DNA of 22,577 nucleotides from a virus, in IMG/VR virus record IMGVR_UViG_3300045008_000039, positions 1 through 22,577 of that record; one strand, 5' to 3'. Position numbers and translations under genes: made by a program. This document shows, in pieces, positions 14,771 to 21,766 of the stretch. Position 1 is the first letter of the stretch. Each line of letters begins with the position of its first letter. The notes under the pieces were generated by a model that worked only from the letters and a program-made list of their open reading frames with translations, was not told where the DNA came from and ran no database searches.

Positions 14771-16632
14771 TGTGTCCCCATAGGATTGGCTTGCGCCAAC
14801 TGATTTACCGGCGCAGGTAATGGCACTGGTATGGACGGTGCAGTGACAAACATATCCTTGCTAGATTTTTGGCCCCGCAACGGAAGCGAAATCTCTGTAA
14901 TATGCTTAGGCAAGTTATACTTCGTGCCGCCAAGCATCCCACCGTTGTTAGCCTCAATCATCATCTTTATAAAACTCGTGTCGTCTGCCACCTGACGAAG
15001 CTTATAATTTTCCGTCGTCACAGAAGCGGAATTGAAACGATATTCACCAGCTAGCATTTCTTTCGACATTAACTGCGCGCCTGTCTCTTCGCTCTGCGGA
15101 TGCACCACCATCTGCCCATCTACGCCGAATTGACGGTAGAACCAATAGCATTCCTGCGCCAACGCTTCGATTAGACCTTGATTTAAATTATCCGCAATAT
15201 CAGCAAAGCGACTGCCTGCCGCTGCTTGCAAACCTTGGAACTCCGTGGCTGTATCACTACCGTTAATGCCTTGGAATTGCTCGTTCGCTCCTGTGGCTTC
15301 CCGCGCTTGTGTGATAAGCATTGCAATGTATCCTTGAATCACCTTCACGCTTGTTGGATTGGGCACAAATTCCTTGATGTCGGACGCATCCAATACAGGC
15401 TGCATCCCCATCGGCCTAGAAAACGTAGTGCGCCCGGATAATCCGGATTTGTTGCCGTAAAAAATAGTCGGATTACTGCACCAGTCCACAATAAGCTGAT
15501 TCTTTGCAGAATAGGCGTTAATGGCTTCAAGCAACGGCTTAACAGCCTCAAGCACGCTAAAGCCAGCTACGCTTTCCGGGTCCTGCACCGTCACAGCGGA
15601 TACATATGGATGACGTTTTGGGTTTAGAACGTTTTCCTCGAACATAAAGAGGTGTTCGCTCTCAACCAGGAAGAAGTGTGCTTTAATTCCGCGTACCTGT
15701 TCCGTTGCTGCATCGGTATAAGTCAGGTAGCAATACCATTCGTCAATCTGATAAAACTTGTCGTCAGCGTATGGGGTTCGCCATTTATCGTCACCGCTAG
15801 CACGCTTCAAACGCTTCTCGTAGTCGTCTCGCGCTGTACCAGATAAGCCGCTAGGGACGATGTTCTTTAGCCGGTCAACGTTCTGCACGCGGCCTTCCTG
15901 CTCCCAGCGCTTCAGCTGGTTAAAGCTCATGTATGCGCGTTCGCGTACCCACTCGGAATCTTGTATGCGTGTTGTGGTGTTGATATCCCACGCCATGTTG
16001 CCAGCGCTTTTCTTCTCGAAGTCCCAACCTTCCTTCATCGTCACACTAGCATTTTCACCCATGTACATCTTGACGCCAGTAATAGGGTCTTGGGCATAAA
16101 TAGCTTCAGTCTTTTCTACTGGCTCCATTCGCCAAACACTGCGTGCGATAGTGTACCCATCCAGCAAGGCCGCTTTAATGCACGCCTTGCCGTGCGTAGG
16201 CTTGCGCATTTTATGTACTAGCTCTTGATTAACGAAATCTTCGACAATTCGTTGCTTGTCAGCCGACGAAATTTCTTCAGCCACGGCCTCAACGAATTTA
16301 GGACGATTCATCAACGTGTTATTTAGACGCGCATCAACGCTCTCAACGATTCCGTAAGCAACGGCCATCGGAATCTGCGCACTGGCCCTATTCGACACTT
16401 GACTCGTCTTCAGATTGCGCCAAAGCGTCCTATTTTCTTCGATTAATCGCAGCTTAGGCCCAAACCACGCATCCCACGCCGAATTGCGTGCCTTCGCAAA
16501 CGCAATCACTGCCTGTTCGGTCAAGCCGTCAGGCAAAGCAACAATTCCACTTCCACCGCCACTTTGGTCTTGCGACAAGGTGCCTAAATCCGATGGCTTG
16601 GGCGGCTCATTGTTGTTATAGATTGGTTCCAA
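14767..16632 (-). CDS. Portal protein
   Basis: 621 residues. The dodecameric portal forms the DNA gate at one capsid vertex, binds the terminase during packaging and carries the tail. Visible features are an N-terminal helical part, the block FSVLEAVKPLLEAINAYSAK (about 350-370) and the portal-type helix region AREATGANEQFQGIN then DTATEFQGLQAAAGSRFADI (about 440-480). The only start is TTG 16632: an in-frame TGA lies two codons upstream and the next Met is about 88 codons in. GGTGA lies four bases upstream of it. A terminator ends 12 bases before the start codon, so its mRNA must read through the terminator or be processed there. Confidence 0.85.
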   Translation of the reverse strand: MEPIYNNNEPPKPSDLGTLSQDQSGGGSGIVALPDGLTEQAVIAFAKARNSAWDAWFGPKLRLIEENRTLWRNLKTSQVSNRASAQIPMAVAYGIVESVDARLNNTLMNRPKFVEAVAEEISSADKQRIVEDFVNQELVHKMRKPTHGKACIKAALLDGYTIARSVWRMEPVEKTEAIYAQDPITGVKMYMGENASVTMKEGWDFEKKSAGNMAWDINTTTRIQDSEWVRERAYMSFNQLKRWEQEGRVQNVDRLKNIVPSGLSGTARDDYEKRLKRASGDDKWRTPYADDKFYQIDEWYCYLTYTDAATEQVRGIKAHFFLVESEHLFMFEENVLNPKRHPYVSAVTVQDPESVAGFSVLEAVKPLLEAINAYSAKNQLIVDWCSNPTIFYGNKSGLSGRTTFSRPMGMQPVLDASDIKEFVPNPTSVKVIQGYIAMLITQAREATGANEQFQGINGSDTATEFQGLQAAAGSRFADIADNLNQGLIEALAQECYWFYRQFGVDGQMVVHPQSEETGAQLMSKEMLAGEYRFNSASVTTENYKLRQVADDTSFIKMMIEANNGGMLGGTKYNLPKHITEISLPLRGQKSSKDMFVTAPSIPVPLPAPVNQLAQANPMGTQ

Positions 16633-16643
16633 GGGTCACCAAT

Positions 16644-16680
16644 AAAAAAAAGGCAGGATTCCCGCTTTGGGTATCCTGCC
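16644..16680 (-). terminator. Strong terminator between packaging and head modules
   Basis: GGCAGGAT (16652-16659) pairs with ATCCTGCC (16673-16680), with an inner CCC/GGG pairing, and is followed on the minus strand by eight T's. It lies 22 bases past the stop of the 53-residue gene and only 12 bases before the portal start, with no room for a promoter in between. It could act as an attenuator or an RNA processing site. Confidence 0.88.
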
Positions 16681-16701
16681 TCTGTGGCTACAGTCAGCAG
16701 T

Positions 16702-16863
16702 CTAAGCTAACTTTATTTGGCTGGTTATTTCAGCGTGTACAGCCTTCCCGTCCTGTATTTTTATGACTAGGACGGAATACCTCGCCTTCTTCGCGTCCCG
16801 AAACAATCTTAGAACATTTTCTTCTTCTTGTGTGAGGCTAACTATTTTGTCGGCGTTAGTCAA
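16702..16863 (-). CDS. DUF2292/YezD-like small protein (53 aa)
   Basis: 53 residues starting at TTG 16863, which overlaps the TerL stop (TTGA) and has a perfect GGAGG seven bases upstream. An N-terminal helix (TQEEENVLRLFRDAKKA) is followed by two strands, YSVLVIKIQDGKAVHAEIT, ending in KLA. This helix plus V-x-I-x-x-QDGK-hairpin shape is that of small DUF2292 (YezD-like) proteins. Their biochemical role is not known. The similarity is recognised by eye and should be treated as tentative, but the ribosome site and coding pattern make a real gene very likely. Confidence 0.7.
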   Translation of the reverse strand: MTNADKIVSLTQEEENVLRLFRDAKKARYSVLVIKIQDGKAVHAEITSQIKLA

Positions 16864-18374
16864 TAGTATTCCTCCGCGAAGTAATCCCCGTTGCGCGGGG
16901 CTGAATGCTCAAAGGCCGTCTTGGCTAAATAGCGTTCCCGCTCTGCCCCGTGGTCCTCTGGCGTTTGAGCTGCCACAATCCAAGGTGCCATCTGCTTACC
17001 TATCGCTACTACGGCATACCTGATAGCGTCTGCCGCGTGGTCATTGAATTTTCGTGGCGCTTCTCTCGCGTTCCTTTCTGCACCTTCTCGCATTTCTTCC
17101 CATTGATACGTTTGCAGCTCGTTTATTAAATTGATGCATTGGGGCCGCACGATAAATAGTTTCGGGCTTCCTTTCTCGCCGCGCTTTGGATGCCAATTGG
17201 GGAACGGACGTTCAGGGTCGGGCGTCAAGTATTCTTTGACCATGTTAATTCCGAATTGAACATCCTTGTCCGGATTAAGACCAAATATCCCTAGCTCGTT
17301 GTACTGGTCCCAAATCGTTTTCCCGTCGCCGTCGTAATTCCCCTTCACGGCATAGTCTAGATAGACTAAAAACTTTTCGTTGTTCCCCACTGGCAGCTTA
17401 TCGCTACCAGCTAAAAACTTAAACGCTTCGGCGTGTTCTTTCACTGTCATATGGTCACGGTAATGCTCGCGATAGAAAACTATATTACCCATTTCGTCAA
17501 CGGCTCCAAACTCAATAGCCGTTGGGTTCCTGTACCCGTGGTCCCATCCGACAATGCGCGGCCAATGATCGGGAATCGTTAGCGCGCTGATTCCGTGGAC
17601 GTTTTCGATGTCGAACTCAGGATATACCATGCCGCCGAACGTATCCCACGAACCATTGATATACCTGTTATATAGTTCGGTGGAATACGACCGCTTAAGG
17701 TCATCCATCCACCCGTCGGCGTGATATTTTTTGTTTTCCGTTGTCGGGATATCGTAGAACTTGTTTGTCCCTGCCTTGTTATAAATGAATTCCTGCTTCA
17801 CCCAATTTGGCGCAGGGTTCATTTCGCAAATCAATTGATTGTATGGTGTTGGAATATACCCTAATGACCTCATCAATTGCGCGCCATAACGTTGTTTGTA
17901 CTCCGCTATTGATTGAGGGTTCCACTGTCTACAACGGCCCTTCAGCTCAAGGAAAAATTCGTGCGCTACTTCCTCGGCCTGTGAGATGCCAACAAATGCA
18001 ACATTAGGGCCGCGTACCTTTCGGACGTCATCGAACGTGACAAACCAAAGCTTTGAACCGTTTGCATACGATACTGTCATATCCGCGAACTTACTTATCA
18101 CAGGTCCATTCCAGCTCCCGCCATTGCGCCGCAATGCGATCGCTTCGAACGATGGAATAATAGACTTTTCGAGTGCCGTATATGTTTTACGTCCGATAAT
18201 TGCCATGCTTCCGGCGTACACTTCAAGGTTCAGATGTATCTTCGCCAACATGGCGTATGACTTGCCAGAATTGAATCCGCCGCCTGCTCCGATGCACTTA
18301 TTCACGCGGTCAAAGAAAAAAGCTCGCTGTTGCGGCTTGTCCGTGAAATCGAGAATAGATGATATACTACTCAT
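16860..18374 (-). CDS. terL: Terminase large subunit
   Basis: 504 residues: the ATPase-nuclease motor that packages DNA. ATG 18374 is chosen because it overlaps the preceding stop as ATGA; a GTG nine codons earlier is possible. The adenine-motif-like KPQQRAF (13-19) precedes the Walker A loop GGGFNSGKS (31-39). A Walker B-like strand VAFVGISQAEEV follows at about 125-135 with the acidic pair. The C-terminal RNase H-like nuclease shows VGWDHG (about 274), VYLDYAVKG (about 340) and NDHAADAIRYA (about 443), giving the metal-binding Asp set. The Walker B strand has SQ where many relatives have DE, but AEE supplies acidic residues. Confidence is high. Confidence 0.93.
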   Translation of the reverse strand: MSSISSILDFTDKPQQRAFFFDRVNKCIGAGGGFNSGKSYAMLAKIHLNLEVYAGSMAIIGRKTYTALEKSIIPSFEAIALRRNGGSWNGPVISKFADMTVSYANGSKLWFVTFDDVRKVRGPNVAFVGISQAEEVAHEFFLELKGRCRQWNPQSIAEYKQRYGAQLMRSLGYIPTPYNQLICEMNPAPNWVKQEFIYNKAGTNKFYDIPTTENKKYHADGWMDDLKRSYSTELYNRYINGSWDTFGGMVYPEFDIENVHGISALTIPDHWPRIVGWDHGYRNPTAIEFGAVDEMGNIVFYREHYRDHMTVKEHAEAFKFLAGSDKLPVGNNEKFLVYLDYAVKGNYDGDGKTIWDQYNELGIFGLNPDKDVQFGINMVKEYLTPDPERPFPNWHPKRGEKGSPKLFIVRPQCINLINELQTYQWEEMREGAERNAREAPRKFNDHAADAIRYAVVAIGKQMAPWIVAAQTPEDHGAERERYLAKTAFEHSAPRNGDYFAEEYY

Positions 18375-18952
18375 CCGATGCGGGTTGCCTTCACTTCCCA
18401 CGCGAAATTGTTTCCCTGCTTCACGAATTTTACGCCCTCGTTATGCAATTGGTACGGCACCTCACGGAAAAATAAATGCGCGTTTCCAGCGTTCCAGTCA
18501 GCATTCATCAACATCCGTACATCCGCGCCAATTCCGTGGGGCGGTAGCTTTGCGATTGCGTCCTTCAGCATATTCAAGTGTTCTGTCATCACATCTGCAG
18601 GCTCTGGCTCTTTTGTGGCCTCTGCTTGGGCGCGCAGTTGCTCAGCGTTTAGTTCCATCGACTTAAACGGGTCAAAAGGTAAATCGTGATTATCACTCAT
18701 ATCATATAGCTTAGGCGGTTCTTGCCTTTCACCCTCTGCCACTTTATCGACACTGACACGGGCGGCCCTTGAAGCTGGCCCACCTGCAATATCTGCACAC
18801 TTCGCCATAACGCTGTCCACGATTCCAATGACGCTCTTTAACCGCTCGTCGTCGCTGAAATCACGCTTGCGCCACCGCTCCGCAATCACGCGCACAGAAT
18901 CGTTGAACTTCTTACTGTCCAGTAGCTCCGATGCAATCTGTTTGGCGTCCAT
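18371..18952 (-). CDS. Hypothetical protein upstream of TerL (193 aa)
   Basis: 193 residues, coupled to its neighbours on both sides: TAATG with the GT-C gene and ATGA with TerL. The N-terminus is helical and charged (AERWRKRDFSDDERLKSVIG), the middle (about 75-115) is acidic and Pro-rich, and the C-terminal 70 residues look globular: HLNMLKDAIAKL, then NAHLFFREVPYQLHNEGVK. No family is recognised. Tight coupling to TerL suggests a packaging-related role or a second small-subunit-like protein, but there is no motif to support this. Confidence 0.6.
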   Translation of the reverse strand: MDAKQIASELLDSKKFNDSVRVIAERWRKRDFSDDERLKSVIGIVDSVMAKCADIAGGPASRAARVSVDKVAEGERQEPPKLYDMSDNHDLPFDPFKSMELNAEQLRAQAEATKEPEPADVMTEHLNMLKDAIAKLPPHGIGADVRMLMNADWNAGNAHLFFREVPYQLHNEGVKFVKQGNNFAWEVKATRIG

Positions 18953-20217
18953 TAGTTCCGCTCCATTAGTGTGTGCGCTCCAGACGTCGACACGAACGCT
19001 GGACGATAGTTTGAGTAATCGAATTGCTTGGCGCTATACGGGCAATGCACGATATAGCGTGGTGCCTCGCCTTCGGGAAGGCCCGGTAGTTCTGGAATCT
19101 CAACGCGCCACGCTTTGCGGTGAGTGTTCAGATAGATTTGATTTTCCATCCCATTAACCCATATCACTTCGTCCTCGCTTGTGTTTTCCATGATCATTTT
19201 TTCGATTTTTTTGCAATCGGCCATCATATCACCGTAGTTCCCTCCACCACCAGCAAAAGTGAAGCGGTAGACTAATTGCGGCTTCCACCAACATATTCCG
19301 TCACGGACTGCCCACACCAAAGCTAGGCCTAGGATGGTTGCAACGCTTGGGCGCGCAGATATAGCCAAAGGGAAAGACAACGCTATGAAGTGGTGAGGCA
19401 CTATCTGCTTGCTCCACACCATCGCGGCCAGCATCACGGCGGCAACAAGCATCCATTTGTTTGTGAGGTCGCATCCAGCGACAATTGGCGCGAGCAGCGT
19501 AAGGCACGGCACAAGCAGGGTAGATGCAGATAGGATGTTCTTTTTTATTGTGCGCGTTTTCCCGAACGCCGCCGGAACCGCAATTAGCCATACGTAGGCT
19601 TCGATGATTCTTTTTGTCGTAATGATATACCCTAGAATCGCAACACTCGGTGCCACCAACGCGGCCAAAACAAGTCCGTCTATGTTGCCACCTAATCCGC
19701 ACGCCCACGCAGCTGGGAGGACGATGAAAACATTCTTTTGATTCGCCCACGGCAATACCCCGATAAATAATGCAGACACAGCATAGCTACCCTTAGCTCC
19801 AGCTAATGCGGCCATGGCTAATATCGCCGTCGTCAGCCACTCAGTGTTAGCCATATGCGTCCACAGTGTCGGGCTTGCAAGCATCACGGCCAGCAGTACA
19901 GCCCCAAATGGATTGATGACCGACAACGCCACACAGGCCACCATTGCGCCAAACATAGGTAGGACGCGCACACGTTCACCAATGCCAAAAATCTTATTGC
20001 GTGGCATCACTAGTTTGTACAACCAATGAATTAATGGCGGCTTAATGTCACAGTGCCCGTCATCCAGCCAACGTGTCCTGAAAAATGCAGGATAAGCATA
20101 CGGCGTGAAGTCTCTATCTTGTGGCGTTGCTGCAAAGCGAATGTACCACAGCGCAATAATGCTATTCGCCGCCATCATCGTCATCAATTGCGTCATTAGT
20201 CCCGTTGTCATTTGCAT
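18952..20217 (-). CDS. Membrane GT-C glycosyltransferase (ArnT/PMT-like)
   Basis: 421 residues with eight or more hydrophobic spans between about 70 and 320 and a soluble C-terminal domain from about 335. The first outer loop has the GT-C signature: DRDFTPYAY (about 34-42, a candidate catalytic Asp) and DIKPPLIHWLY (57-67), the KPPL-x-x-W motif of ArnT/PMT-like lipid-sugar-dependent transferases. The C-terminal EDEVIWVNGMENQIYLNTHR resembles the usual soluble-domain motif of that superfamily. These enzymes move a sugar from a polyprenyl-phosphate carrier to an acceptor on the outer face of the inner membrane. The 5' end overlaps the preceding gene by 56 bases; alternative ATGs at 20196, 20184 and 20175 are possible. 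It is an odd cargo for a packaging operon. LPS or O-antigen modification is the likeliest role, by inference. Confidence 0.82.
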   Translation of the reverse strand: MQMTTGLMTQLMTMMAANSIIALWYIRFAATPQDRDFTPYAYPAFFRTRWLDDGHCDIKPPLIHWLYKLVMPRNKIFGIGERVRVLPMFGAMVACVALSVINPFGAVLLAVMLASPTLWTHMANTEWLTTAILAMAALAGAKGSYAVSALFIGVLPWANQKNVFIVLPAAWACGLGGNIDGLVLAALVAPSVAILGYIITTKRIIEAYVWLIAVPAAFGKTRTIKKNILSASTLLVPCLTLLAPIVAGCDLTNKWMLVAAVMLAAMVWSKQIVPHHFIALSFPLAISARPSVATILGLALVWAVRDGICWWKPQLVYRFTFAGGGGNYGDMMADCKKIEKMIMENTSEDEVIWVNGMENQIYLNTHRKAWRVEIPELPGLPEGEAPRYIVHCPYSAKQFDYSNYRPAFVSTSGAHTLMERN

Positions 20218-20671
20218 CGCCGCCGAAGAAAGATTTCAAATCGTCGTTATCTTGCTTGGCCGAAAACATGGGCGCGATAAATATTCCAGTCGCCGTAGTC
20301 GCCTCGGCCTTTACGTTGATTATGTTCGCTTGTGGGGATAGTCCCTCACGGTCTGCAATGATTTTAAGCGCCTCTAGGCTTATCCGCGCTTGATAGTCAT
20401 TGTCTTTATTGCCTGTTTCTAAAGCCTTAATAATATTACGTTGCGCGGCAAGCAAGAGCGCTGGGTTTTTACGGCGGAACTCTTTCATCTGGATGTCACG
20501 TTTTATTTCGGAAAAACGCTGGGAAAGCTTGTGTTTGTTCAGCTTGCTTAGCGCCGCGAACTCGCCCAGCGTTTTAACCTTGCCGATAGAACGTGCGTGA
20601 ACGAACTCTTCGTAGAGAGCCTCATAGTCATATTTAGGAATTGGCCCACGGCTCCCTATGCGTTTAATCAC
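20162..20671 (-). CDS. Putative terminase small subunit
   Basis: 169 residues from GTG 20671. The N-terminus GSRGPIPKYDYEALYEEFVHARSIG followed by TLGEFAALSKLNKHKLSQRF is the layout of phage DNA-binding proteins with a KYD-W/Y-E motif and a helix-turn-helix, many of which are small terminase subunits. A helical centre (about 75-110) may oligomerise, and the last 20 residues are very acidic (DAIDDDDGGE). It is two genes upstream of TerL rather than adjacent, separated by the GT-C gene and an unknown protein. It begins two bases after the stop of the 39-residue gene. A transcription factor is the alternative. Confidence 0.55.
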   Translation of the reverse strand: MIKRIGSRGPIPKYDYEALYEEFVHARSIGKVKTLGEFAALSKLNKHKLSQRFSEIKRDIQMKEFRRKNPALLLAAQRNIIKALETGNKDNDYQARISLEALKIIADREGLSPQANIINVKAEATTATGIFIAPMFSAKQDNDDLKSFFGGDANDNGTNDAIDDDDGGE

Positions 20672-20673
20672 AA

Positions 20674-20793
20674 TTACATTCCGATTGCCCGGCGCAAAGG
20701 AACGAGCTTTTTAATTGCGGGTGTTGGTGTTTCGGTTGCTTTTTTTTGTGGCGCAAGCTTCTTAGTGGATTTTTTTTTAGGCGCGCATTTCAT
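20674..20793 (-). CDS. Small Lys/Pro-rich protein (39 aa)
   Basis: 39 residues from ATG 20793, with AAAAGGAG and a five-base spacer, one of the best ribosome sites in the window. The sequence is strongly basic: MKCAPKKKSTKKLAPQKKAT, then a Thr/Pro stretch, then KKLVPLRRAIGM. It stops two bases before the GTG of the small-terminase-like gene. The Lys-Pro repeats suggest a nucleic-acid-binding or disordered tail-like protein; no family is recognised. It is too short for usual gene-length cut-offs. Confidence 0.62.
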   Translation of the reverse strand: MKCAPKKKSTKKLAPQKKATETPTPAIKKLVPLRRAIGM

Positions 20794-20814
20794 TTTTACT
20801 CCTTTTTGTTTGAG

Positions 20815-20888
20815 TGGGTGCAGGGGCCGGACTCGAACCGGCGCTATTTGAGGGGGGGGTTAGGTTCAAAAAGCCTCCAAGCCCTGCT
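20815..20888 (-). other. tRNA-like remnant (T-arm, acceptor pairing and CCA)
   Basis: On the minus strand 20842-20826 is a perfect T-arm: GCCGG, loop TTCGAGT, CCGGC. It is followed by CCCTGC, one A, one C and an encoded CCA (20817-20815). GCAGGG at 20887-20882 pairs with CCCTGC, giving six acceptor pairs. Between them, 39 bases would have to form the D and anticodon arms, but they contain a run of eight C's and no proper seven-base anticodon loop or D stem that I can fold. This looks like a decayed or rearranged tRNA gene, or the tRNA 3' part of an attachment site, rather than a working tRNA. Confidence 0.5.
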
Positions 20889-20895
20889 CAGTCAT

Positions 20896-21273
20896 TTATC
20901 CGAAGTAAACCCCATCTGATTCATATACTAGTTCTTTTTTGTTCAATAGCTTTTCCAGGTCATCCAATGACCGGATAACGGCGGCTGTGTTTCCTGATTG
21001 AGCTACCTTTTGGAGGAAGTTCCGTTGCTCATCTGATACACGCCCGTTCCCGGTCTTGAATTCTAATGCGGCCATTGTCCCGTGCGGGAACACTCCCAGT
21101 TCAGCCCACACTAGACAGTCAGCCATGCCGCGAATGCCCGCGAATGCGCGATAACATCCGCGCTGTTTGTCGAAAACGGCATTGTTGTTTACGCGCCCGA
21201 ATATCAGTATTCCTCTTTGATACCCGAGCCGCTTAAGGCACGCAGTTTGTATCGAGTTTTCCCTTGCGCCCAT
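20896..21273 (-). CDS. VRR-NUC domain nuclease
   Basis: 125 residues, a stand-alone VRR-NUC domain of the PD-(D/E)XK nuclease superfamily. An N-terminal Glu helix (Glu5) leads to GMADCLVW (Asp52), then ALEFKTG (Glu71 and Lys73), then the conserved QRNFLQKVAQSGNTAAVIRS with Gln83, the typical order E-D-ExK-Q. Such small phage proteins act on branched or flap DNA, probably in recombination or in resolving replication products before packaging. It starts three bases after the winged-helix gene stop, behind AAGAAGG. The family is confident; the substrate is inferred. Confidence 0.85.
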   Translation of the reverse strand: MGARENSIQTACLKRLGYQRGILIFGRVNNNAVFDKQRGCYRAFAGIRGMADCLVWAELGVFPHGTMAALEFKTGNGRVSDEQRNFLQKVAQSGNTAAVIRSLDDLEKLLNKKELVYESDGVYFG

Positions 21274-21276
21274 GGT

Positions 21277-21522
21277 TTATGCCTTCTTCAGAGTTCGGAC
21301 GTATTCGCGCCCTGTGGGAGTTATGCGGAACCCTCGTGACCGGTTAGGCATTATTTCAACGTGCCCAAATCGTTCGAGCCTCCGAAGCGAAGCGCGAATT
21401 GAGCCGGACGCAACGTGTGACTCAATAGATAATTCGCGCATCGTCGGCGGGAAAATATCCTCCGGACACAACGCGAATAAAATGGCTATCTCGTTTTGAG
21501 TTATTCCTCGGTTTCGTTTCAT
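21277..21522 (-). CDS. Small winged-helix DNA-binding protein (81 aa)
   Basis: 81 residues from ATG 21522 behind AAGGCGGGT. An extension to 21660 is possible but its codons overlap repeats and hairpins and look non-coding. The domain is a winged helix: first helix NEIAILFALC, helix-turn-helix TMRELSIESHVASGSIRASLRRLERFG, and a wing HVEIMPNRSRGFRITPTGREYV. The pattern resembles LexA N-terminal or MarR-like domains without a catalytic or ligand part. The direct repeats TAACACTT upstream (21533-21570) may be its own operator. A phage transcription regulator is the natural reading. Confidence 0.75.
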   Translation of the reverse strand: MKRNRGITQNEIAILFALCPEDIFPPTMRELSIESHVASGSIRASLRRLERFGHVEIMPNRSRGFRITPTGREYVRTLKKA

Positions 21523-21532
21523 ACCCGCCTTG

Positions 21533-21570
21533 TAACACTTATTTATTTGTTTGGCCACTAAATAACACTT
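21533..21570. promoter_or_regulatory. Direct repeats 30 bp apart before the winged-helix gene
   Basis: TAACACTT occurs at 21533-21540 and again at 21563-21570, exactly 30 bases apart, close to three helical turns. They lie just upstream of the chosen start of the winged-helix gene. Same-face repeats in front of a regulator gene are a plausible autoregulatory operator. No -10/-35 pair is obvious. Confidence 0.35.
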
Positions 21571-21601
21571 TTTTGTGTCCCTCGTGGAACATTCGGCCCT
21601 T

Positions 21602-21628
21602 GGCCGCCACGGCGCAAATAAGGCGGCC
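21602..21628. repeat. GC-rich hairpin in the intergenic gap
   Basis: GGCCGCC (21602-21608) pairs with GGCGGCC (21622-21628), with a 13-base loop. No T-run follows on the minus strand. It may stabilise or shape the leader of the winged-helix transcript. Confidence 0.4.
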
Positions 21629-21733
21629 GAAACCTTTTGTCCGTGGTTTTCTCTGGTCATGGGTATTTACTGAATTACTTTAGGCTCCACGCTCTGTTTT
21701 GGACTATCCTGTGTGGCCTATCCAGCGCATTCG

Positions 21734-21766
21734 AACTGGGCCATCTGATTTTACGATGGCCCAGTT
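21734..21766. terminator. Perfect 12-bp hairpin downstream of the Gly-X gene
   Basis: AACTGGGCCATC (21734-21745) pairs perfectly with GATGGCCCAGTT (21755-21766), with a nine-base loop. It starts six bases past the stop of the Gly-X gene. The T-rich side (TATTTTC) lies on the plus strand, so as a leftward terminator it lacks a U-run. It may protect the 3' end of the transcript or act as a terminator for antisense transcription. Confidence 0.5.

Noticed and set aside
16748-16775. CCGTCCT/AGGACGG inverted repeat as a second terminator
   Set aside because: It lies within the 53-residue gene, has a long 14-base loop and no T-run on the minus strand.
17986-18666. Plus-strand frame of 226 codons
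   Set aside because: It is antisense to TerL and its upstream neighbour, which have clear motifs and coupled starts. No ribosome site or family pattern supports it.
20815-20888. A functional tRNA gene
   Set aside because: T-arm and acceptor pairing are good, but no D stem or seven-base anticodon loop can be formed from the 39 bases between them.
21523-21660. N-terminal extension of the winged-helix protein
   Set aside because: The extension would cover the hairpin and the direct repeats and has a low-quality, Cys/Lys-rich sequence. ATG 21522 has its own AAGG site and begins just before the first helix.
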